9,382 bases of DNA from Bacillota bacterium (GTDB lineage: Bacteria > Bacillota > Clostridia > Acetivibrionales > DTU013): assembly GCA_023435805.1 (NCBI GenBank), contig JAEZMC010000011.1, positions 1 to 9,382 on the forward strand, given 5' to 3'. Shown piece by piece: positions 1-4,865 of the stretch. The notes beneath the pieces were generated by a model. It made no database searches. It had not been told where the DNA came from and saw only the letters and a list, made by a program, of their open reading frames with translations. A program made the position numbers and the translations under genes. Each line of letters starts with the position of its first letter. The stretch's first letter is position 1.

Positions 1-171
1 AATGAAGGAGGCGTCGATAAAAACGTCAATGATAAAATCACCTTTTATACCTCGAAGACGGTTGAACTGACACAAGGCCGCCCGTTCACGACCACCGGAA
101 CGAAAGTGGTTGAAATACGGTATGAAGGTATGAAATTCGCGGAATACAACATCGTCGTAATAGAAAATTAA
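1..171 (+). CDS. C-terminal end of a probable surface protein with an Ig-like domain (5' partial)
   Basis: Frame 1 is open from the first base to a TAA at 169-171, giving 56 residues of a protein that starts outside the window. The segment is rich in beta-strand-forming residues and carries a TxGxxFTTTGTKVVEIRYEGM-type pattern ending in a YNIVVIEN-like strand. That pattern is typical of the last strands of bacterial Ig-like domains (Big_3/Big_4 type) in exported Firmicute proteins. Only this terminal module is visible, so the enzymatic or adhesive role of the whole protein cannot be told. The next gene starts 127 bases downstream, so the two may be separate transcripts. The coding call is firm on frame and composition; the domain call is by pattern only. 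Confidence 0.7.
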   Translation, partial: NEGGVDKNVNDKITFYTSKTVELTQGRPFTTTGTKVVEIRYEGMKFAEYNIVVIEN

Positions 172-175
172 TCGT

Positions 176-211
176 AAAACCATGTTTCATGTCGGAAAAA
201 CCATGTTTCAT
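176..211. repeat. Two 15-bp direct repeats with 21-bp period
   Basis: AAAACCATGTTTCAT occurs at 176-190 and again, identically, at 197-211. The first copy also contains the small palindrome CATG-TTT-CATG. A 21-bp period puts both copies on the same face of the helix, which is what paired operator half-sites often show. The repeats lie just after the stop codon of the preceding gene and about 90 bases before the lipoprotein start. A role as a regulator site is inference. Confidence 0.6.
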
Positions 212-246
212 ACAGTGGACGGTTTTAGGGTGGATTTTTTGATAGA

Positions 247-273
247 TTGAACTCAAGGGATCTGCCCTATACA
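247..273 (+). promoter_or_regulatory. Weak candidate promoter for the LemA/DUF2207 cassette
   Basis: TTGAAC (247-252) and TATACA (268-273) resemble sigma-A -35 and -10 hexamers, but the 15-base spacer is short. An alternative -35, TTGATA (239-244), would be 23 bases away, which is too long. The position, about 20 bases upstream of the lipoprotein ribosome binding site, is suitable. Treat as tentative. Confidence 0.25.
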
Positions 274-298
274 ACCTAACAGAAAATGGAGGATTTAA

Positions 299-1030
299 AT
301 GAAAAAATTATTGGCACTTATGATGGCACTTGGTATGACACTGAGCTTTGCAGCCTGCGGAGGAAGCAAGGTTGATCCCGAGGCGTCTTCGTCAACATCC
401 GCACAAGTCATGGAAGCGGAATTTACGGCAGAGCAGCAAGCCCTTGCACAAGAATTTATCAGCATGGCGGAAGAATTTGATGCAATCGCTGACAAGGTAA
501 ATGCAAGCCCTGAGCTTTTGGACGAAGAAGAGCTTGTCAACGCCATGAATGAGCTAGCCGATGAAATTATCAAGGCGGACGAATACTTTGCCAATCCCGA
601 AACGCTCACGCCTGAGGTTATGGGCGGTCTGAAGGTAGCCATTGAGGTAGGCCGCACATTTATCGCTGAAGCGGGTGCTGCTCTAGACGAAATCGAAGAC
701 GCCAAAGCTGCTTTAGAAACAGCTTCAGTTGTTGTTCCTGTAGAGATTTTCAACAGTACAGGTGTTGATATTCATGCGCTTGCCCTTTCGCCTGCCAACA
801 ACAACGAGTGGGGAGAAAACCTGATCACCGAGGTTATCAAGAATGGAGAAAAGGTACAAGGAGAGCTTGCTTTTACCGAGGATACGCTTGTTTGGGACAT
901 TTTGGTGCAGGATGACAGCGGAAAACAACTAACCTTTATGGGCGTTGACTTTTCGGATGCCAGTACAGATGGGGCAAAGTTATACCTTGAGGCAACAGAG
1001 GGCGGAGAGTATTTCGCCTCTGTTAACTAA
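299..1030 (+). CDS. Predicted lipoprotein, first gene of the LemA/DUF2207 cassette
   Basis: This 243-residue protein has a lipoprotein signal peptide: two lysines at residues 2-3, a hydrophobic core, and an F-A-A-C lipobox with Cys20 as the likely acylated residue. It should sit on the outer face of the cytoplasmic membrane. A short Ser/Glu-rich linker follows, then an acidic Ala/Glu/Leu-rich helical region at about 41-141 that could form a helical bundle. A separate beta-rich C-terminal domain (146-243) has the pattern FNSTGxDIxxLxxSPANNNxWGENL and then VWDILVQDDSG. This type of domain is seen in many unnamed bacterial surface proteins, but I know no function for it. The ATG follows a GGAGG ribosome binding site at good spacing. 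The gap to the LemA gene is about 80 bases with no convincing terminator, so co-transcription is likely. Function unknown. Confidence 0.88.
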   Translation: MKKLLALMMALGMTLSFAACGGSKVDPEASSSTSAQVMEAEFTAEQQALAQEFISMAEEFDAIADKVNASPELLDEEELVNAMNELADEIIKADEYFANPETLTPEVMGGLKVAIEVGRTFIAEAGAALDEIEDAKAALETASVVVPVEIFNSTGVDIHALALSPANNNEWGENLITEVIKNGEKVQGELAFTEDTLVWDILVQDDSGKQLTFMGVDFSDASTDGAKLYLEATEGGEYFASVN

Positions 1031-1110
1031 CAGTATGGCTATTGAAACAAACAGAACCTGCTGATGGAATTGCAGTGCTGTTAAATAAAATAAACAAGGA
1101 GGATTTTATT

Positions 1111-1665
1111 ATGCTACCAACCTTCGTCGCAATCATCGCAATTGTTGCGGTAATTGTTCTATGGGCAATCTCTACGCAGCGCAAACTGGTGGTGCTTGAT
1201 GAAAATATCAGCAATGCCATGAGTCAGATCGGGGTGCAGCTATCAAGCCGCTTTGATGCTCTGACAGCTCTTTTGGATCTGACAAAAGGCTATGCCAGGC
1301 ACGAAAGTGAAACGCTGATCGAGACCATCAAATCAAGAAGAAGCGTGATTACGGCAAAATCCACGCCGAATGATGTGCTGCGTCAGGAAGGGGTTATTTC
1401 CGAAGCCCTGGGCAGGATTGCCATGGTAACGGAGCAATACCCTGAATTGAAGGCAAACCAAACATATATCAAAACCATGGATGCGGTGCAAACCTATGAA
1501 AACATGGTGCGCACCAGCCGCCTGATTTACAACGACAGCGTGACCAAGCTGAACCGTGAAATCCGCATATTCCCGGTTTCCATGATTGCTGGTATGTTGG
1601 GCTTCCAGCAAAGAGACTATCTGGAGGAGCAGGCGGCCAAGGCGGATATGCCAAGCATGAAATGA
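1111..1665 (+). CDS. lemA: LemA family membrane protein
   Basis: This 184-residue protein has one N-terminal membrane segment (about 3-20) followed by a long cytosolic or peripheral helical bundle, the layout of the LemA family. Family signatures are RFDALTALLDLTKGYARHE (48-65) and YPELKANQTY (110-119), followed by YEN...YNDSV...NREIRIFP and GFQQRDYLE near the C-terminus. The start is set at the ATG at 1111 because AAGGAGG lies at 1096-1102, eight bases upstream. A longer in-frame TTG start at 1042 has no ribosome binding site and would put a hydrophilic extension before the membrane anchor. The biochemical role of LemA proteins is not settled. They often sit beside DUF2207 or TPM-domain (YgcG-like) membrane proteins, as here. 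Its stop codon overlaps the first possible start of the DUF2207 gene (ATGA at 1662-1665), which implies translational coupling. Confidence 0.93.
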   Translation: MLPTFVAIIAIVAVIVLWAISTQRKLVVLDENISNAMSQIGVQLSSRFDALTALLDLTKGYARHESETLIETIKSRRSVITAKSTPNDVLRQEGVISEALGRIAMVTEQYPELKANQTYIKTMDAVQTYENMVRTSRLIYNDSVTKLNREIRIFPVSMIAGMLGFQQRDYLEEQAAKADMPSMK

Positions 1666-1673
1666 GGTGCTCA

Positions 1674-3368
1674 ATGCGAAAAATAGTGAGATGCCTTATC
1701 CTATGCTTTGTCCTGCTATTTGCCCTACCTCTCCCTGCCTTTGCAGCGAATCAGGTGAATACCATTGATATTCAGGCTGTCATTTATGAGGACGGCTCCA
1801 TGCACATCACGCAGAGCTGGGAAGGGCGCTTTGAAGAAGGAACAGAAAGCTACATTCCCATGAATGCGCCCGATTACCTGTCCATCAGCGAGCTTACAGT
1901 CACCGACCAAAACGGCAGCTATGATACCGTACCCGATTGGAACATTGACTGGAGCTTTGAGGAAAAGGCAAGGAAATGCGGCATCCATGATACGGACATC
2001 GGTTATGAAATCTGCTTCGGCATCAGCCGGTACGGGCAAAACCGCTATACCATTGCCTACAAGCTGGATAACGCGGTAGGCGGTTACAGCGACAGGGACG
2101 GCGTAAATTTCCGATTCGTAAACGATGGAATGAATACAACCCCTACCGACGTGACGCTTCAAATCCGAATTGCGGACGGCACCCCCATCACCGATGAAAT
2201 AGCTGATGTATGGGGCTTTGGTTTCGCGGGCGAGGTGGGGGTTGAGAACGGAAGTATTGTTGCCCGCACAGATACCCCGATTGAGGCTGAAAACCATGTG
2301 ACGGTACTGTTTTCGCTGGATAAGGGGTTGTTATCTCCCTCGCGGCAGGAACCGGGGAGCTTTGAAGAAGTGCGGGAAACAGCCTTTTCTGGCAGCGATT
2401 ACGATGATGCTGGCTCCACCGGAGAGGAAGTATCTACATTCACAGCGCTTATCATGACACTGCTTTCTATCGGACTTCCCATCTGGCTGATTATTTGGAT
2501 TAACAGGGTGAAAAAGAAAAACGCAGAGAAAAAATGGCAAAAGTTCTCCGAGCGCTTTGGGTATTTCAGGGAGATTCCCAACGAGGGCAATTTGAGTGCC
2601 ACCTATGCGCTGGGGAGAATGTTTGATGTGTGTGAGGATGGTGCGATTCTCGCCACAGGGATGCTGCGGCTGATCCAGCTGGGCTGTCTGTCCCCTGTGG
2701 AAACCCAGGAAACCGGTTTTATGGGCAAGACAAATGAAACGATCAGCCTGCGGCTCATGGGCAGCCATCATGACAAAATGAATGAGTATGATGAATACCT
2801 TTATACGGTATTGGAGGGTGCGGCCGGTTCGGACGCCACCTTGCAGGCAAAGGAACTGGAAAACTTTGCGAATCGAAATGATACGCTGCTTCGTGCCTAT
2901 ATTCAAAAGCACGACAGTGCAGGCAGGGACTGGTTAAATCAAAAGCACTGCATGAAACGGTGGAATGCTCCTGCCAAACTAACCGATCTGACACCAATCG
3001 GTGAAAAGGAACTGGGCGAGCTGATGGGATTAAAGCGGTATCTGATGGATTTTTCACTGGTTGCAGAGCGGGGCATCAAGGAAATGCCGATTTGGCGAGA
3101 GCTGTTGACCTATGCCATGCTTTTTGGCATAGCCGATCAGGTAGCTGAGCAAATGAAAGAGCTATATCCGGCGCTTTCTTCCGAACTGGCCGATTACAGC
3201 CAAAGTGTGGCTACTGCCCACTCCTATCACTATTTGCTATACAACAATATGAAAAAAGCCGAAGAACAGCGGGAACAGGAAAAGCGCAGCGGCGGAGGCG
3301 GCGGATTTGCTTCCTTTGGCGGTGGAGGCGGTTCCATCGGCGGCGGTTCAGGCGGTGGGACGAGATAA
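1674..3368 (+). CDS. DUF2207 family membrane protein with Gly-rich C-terminal tail
   Basis: The protein is 564 residues from ATG 1674, or 568 from the overlapping ATG at 1662. I prefer 1674: GAGGTG (1664-1669) lies just upstream, and the product then begins MRKIV with a clean signal peptide ending near LPAFA-AN. In 568-residue numbering, an extracellular beta-rich DUF2207 ectodomain spans about 30-225, with EDGSMHITQSW near its start. An acidic linker follows, then one transmembrane helix (259-281) with a basic stop-transfer (NRVKKKN). A cytosolic region (290-540) has a winged-helix-like GAILATGMLRLIQLG and a conserved GLKRYLMDFS...PIWRELLTYAMLFG block. The tail (544-567) is Gly-rich, as often seen in DUF2207 and TPM proteins. 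The second membrane hairpin usual in the C-terminal half of DUF2207 proteins is not visible, so this is a compact variant. Function unknown; association with LemA is the main clue. Confidence 0.9.
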   Translation: MRKIVRCLILCFVLLFALPLPAFAANQVNTIDIQAVIYEDGSMHITQSWEGRFEEGTESYIPMNAPDYLSISELTVTDQNGSYDTVPDWNIDWSFEEKARKCGIHDTDIGYEICFGISRYGQNRYTIAYKLDNAVGGYSDRDGVNFRFVNDGMNTTPTDVTLQIRIADGTPITDEIADVWGFGFAGEVGVENGSIVARTDTPIEAENHVTVLFSLDKGLLSPSRQEPGSFEEVRETAFSGSDYDDAGSTGEEVSTFTALIMTLLSIGLPIWLIIWINRVKKKNAEKKWQKFSERFGYFREIPNEGNLSATYALGRMFDVCEDGAILATGMLRLIQLGCLSPVETQETGFMGKTNETISLRLMGSHHDKMNEYDEYLYTVLEGAAGSDATLQAKELENFANRNDTLLRAYIQKHDSAGRDWLNQKHCMKRWNAPAKLTDLTPIGEKELGELMGLKRYLMDFSLVAERGIKEMPIWRELLTYAMLFGIADQVAEQMKELYPALSSELADYSQSVATAHSYHYLLYNNMKKAEEQREQEKRSGGGGGFASFGGGGGSIGGGSGGGTR

Positions 3369-3396
3369 TGATTGATAACATAAGGAGGAATTGATT

Positions 3397-4305
3397 GTGG
3401 GCTTATTTTCTAAAAAACCCCCGTGCCCCATCTGCGGTGGCAAGATTTCGTGGTTTCTGCCTTCGAAAATCGAGGGCGAATACATTTGTGACACCTGCAA
3501 CGGCAAGATTGATATGGATGCCGGCAAGGCAAGCCATCTGACGATGCAGGGCTTTAGGGAATATTTGGCGTTTTACGATCAAAACCAGCTGCTGAGAGGC
3601 CAGTTTGTTATTACTGAAAAGATAGACTTTGGCCTTTGGGATACAAAAATCATCTTTGATTATCAGAACAAGCTGTTTTGTATGAGCAAAAACCCGGACA
3701 AAACCGTGTTTGAGGGCAAACAGTTGAAATCCTTTACCATCAAAGAGGACAACGCGCCCCTGTTCGAGGGTTCGGCGGCTGGCATTAAGCGCTATGCCAG
3801 CACCGTGCCGGAGCGCGTCATGGCGCTTGCGCCGCAAATCACCCAGTTTATGATGAACAGGCAGATGGCTCGCACTCTTGATAAGCTGGACGACGGCAAG
3901 GCAAACGGGTCGGCACCGATGCAGTATTTTGATGTGCCGGAGCCGTTTCAGGCGTTTAATGTGGAGCTGCATTTCGACCATCCCTACTGGACGGTGATCA
4001 AATGCGACATGGAGGGTCCACGATTCTCCAACGACCACCCCGATGTGAACGACTACATCCGCTCGTACCAGAGCAGCATTGAGCAAATTGAAAAGCTGGT
4101 GGCTGCATTTAGGACAGTGGCCTTTCCAGGTGTACCGGAGCAGTCCATCGGTCCTGGTACGGCGGGAGTACAGGCGGGATATACAACCATGACACCTCCT
4201 GCCGACGCCATAGAGGAAATTAGGAAATACAAGGCGCTTATGGAAGACGGCATCATTTCTCAGCAGGAGTTTGACGCAAAGAAAAAGCAGCTGCTTGGAA
4301 TTTGA
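3397..4305 (+). CDS. DUF4428 zinc-ribbon and SHOCT domain protein
   Basis: This 302-residue soluble protein is read from GTG at 3397, chosen because AAGGAGG (3382-3388) is eight bases upstream; the TTG at 3391 would be only two bases away. The N-terminus holds a four-cysteine ribbon, C10-P-I-C13 and C31-D-T-C34, with the GGKISWFLPSKIEGEYIC spacing of the DUF4428 family, likely binding zinc. The middle (about 45-255) is a mixed alpha/beta region with no domain I recognise, including a DVPEPFQAFNVELHFDHPYW segment. The last 30 residues (IRKYKALMEDGIISQQEFDAKKKQLLG) are a SHOCT domain, a short helical module frequently found at the C-terminus of bacterial membrane-associated and oligomerising proteins. 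No signal peptide or membrane segment is present, so it is cytosolic. It starts 28 bases after the DUF2207 gene and is clearly in the same operon. Confidence 0.88.
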   Translation: MGLFSKKPPCPICGGKISWFLPSKIEGEYICDTCNGKIDMDAGKASHLTMQGFREYLAFYDQNQLLRGQFVITEKIDFGLWDTKIIFDYQNKLFCMSKNPDKTVFEGKQLKSFTIKEDNAPLFEGSAAGIKRYASTVPERVMALAPQITQFMMNRQMARTLDKLDDGKANGSAPMQYFDVPEPFQAFNVELHFDHPYWTVIKCDMEGPRFSNDHPDVNDYIRSYQSSIEQIEKLVAAFRTVAFPGVPEQSIGPGTAGVQAGYTTMTPPADAIEEIRKYKALMEDGIISQQEFDAKKKQLLGI

Positions 4306-4343
4306 AGAAAGATGTTATACCCATATGAAAAGGAGGGGACAGC

Positions 4344-4523
4344 GTGATTTACGCCTGCGAAGACTGCGGCTTCCTATTCTGCCGGGCAGGAGAGGTAAAT
4401 GAATGCCCCTCCTGTGAGAAAAATCATGTTCGCTCTGCCACCGGAGAGGAAACAGGGAGGCTGCAGACACTTTTGGAGCGGGGAAAACCAGTTTTACGAG
4501 TGGAGGAGGAACAGCCCATATGA
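4344..4523 (+). CDS. Small zinc-ribbon protein, 59 residues
   Basis: A GTG start at 4344, six bases after AAAAGGAGGGG (4328-4337), opens a 59-residue frame ending at TGA 4521-4523. The product begins MIYACEDCGFLFCRAGEVNE and continues CPSCEKNH. Cysteine pairs C5-x2-C8 and C21-x2-C24, with an extra C13, make a compact rubredoxin-like or zinc-ribbon fold, followed by a helical, charged tail. It lies 38 bases after the DUF4428/SHOCT gene and just before the operon's terminator, so it is the last gene of the cassette. The strong ribosome binding site, paired cysteines and position make it a real gene despite its size. Specific role unknown; a metal-binding or protein-interaction adapter is the natural inference. 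Confidence 0.82.
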   Translation: MIYACEDCGFLFCRAGEVNECPSCEKNHVRSATGEETGRLQTLLERGKPVLRVEEEQPI

Positions 4524-4571
4524 AAATGTGATATAACAAGGGCTTTGAGCACGGATGTAAAAATATGGTAT

Positions 4572-4605
4572 AGACGTGGAAGATATGTTTCACGTCTTTT
4601 ATTTT
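4572..4605 (+). terminator. Rho-independent terminator of the LemA/DUF2207 cassette
   Basis: AGACGTGGAA (4572-4581) pairs with TTTCACGTCT (4588-4597) to give a 10-bp stem with one G-T wobble and a six-base loop, followed directly by a T-rich run (TTTATTTTAT). It lies about 50 bases after the stop of the small zinc-ribbon gene. Confidence 0.85.
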
Positions 4606-4619
4606 ATAAGATATTAATG

Positions 4620-4697
4620 TGCTTACGATCTTACCCAGTTTATATTTATATGTAAGCATCAAACACTGCCAGACCTATCATTTTTGTACTGTCAGGC
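4620..4697. repeat. Two short inverted repeats in the intergenic region
   Basis: TGCTTAC (4620-4626) pairs with GTAAGCA (4652-4658). Next, GCCAGAC (4668-4674) pairs with GTCAGGC (4691-4697) with one mismatch around an AT-rich loop. Neither is followed by a T tract in the plus direction. They may be degenerate repeat elements; no function can be assigned. The rest of 4524-4766 shows no coding capacity that I trust. Confidence 0.35.
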
Positions 4698-4766
4698 TTC
4701 TCTTGCCTAGCCATTCATCCGGCGCATTGTTCGTGTAATCTGACATACTGCTGTCGTTTGGAAAAA

Positions 4767-4800
4767 CTGTAAATAAGAATTTTATTCTATCTATTTACAG
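4767..4800. promoter_or_regulatory. Inverted repeat upstream of the glycoside hydrolase promoter
   Basis: CTGTAAATA (4767-4775) and TATTTACAG (4792-4800) are perfect 9-bp inverted arms. Between them AGAAT-TTT-ATTCT forms a second inner repeat, so the whole could fold as a hairpin with one three-base bulge. The right arm ends four bases before the candidate -35 box, a position typical of a transcription factor site. It could instead be only a structural hairpin. I do not recognise the site as that of a known regulator. Confidence 0.5.
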
Positions 4801-4804
4801 ATTG

Positions 4805-4833
4805 TTGATTCCAAATATAAACATTGGTACAAT
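4805..4833 (+). promoter_or_regulatory. Sigma-A-type promoter of the glycoside hydrolase gene
   Basis: TTGATT (4805-4810), a 17-base spacer and TACAAT (4828-4833) make a near-consensus vegetative promoter. It predicts a transcript start near 4840, about 25 bases before the chosen ATG. This rules out the earlier in-frame TTG at 4824, which would lie inside the promoter. Confidence 0.65.
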
Positions 4834-4865
4834 TATGTAAAATGCAGTTTGATGAGAGGTGCCTT

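Noticed and set aside
212..245. Possible terminator at the T run near 235-240
   Set aside because: No stem of useful length lies directly before the T run; TAAAACC/GGTTTTA (175-181/221-227) has a 39-base loop.
295..753. 152-codon minus-strand open frame
   Set aside because: Antisense shadow of the lipoprotein gene; Ser/Ala-rich product with no start signal.
1042..1110. TTG-started N-terminal extension of the LemA protein
   Set aside because: No ribosome binding site; it would place 23 polar residues before the membrane anchor, while ATG 1111 has a strong AAGGAGG.
4315..4662. A 115-codon minus-strand open frame across the end of the operon
   Set aside because: It is antisense to the small zinc-ribbon gene and to the terminator, has no ribosome binding site and no family-like sequence.
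4824..4865. TTG-started extension of the glycoside hydrolase
   Set aside because: It overlaps the -10 of the promoter and adds residues before a normal signal peptide.
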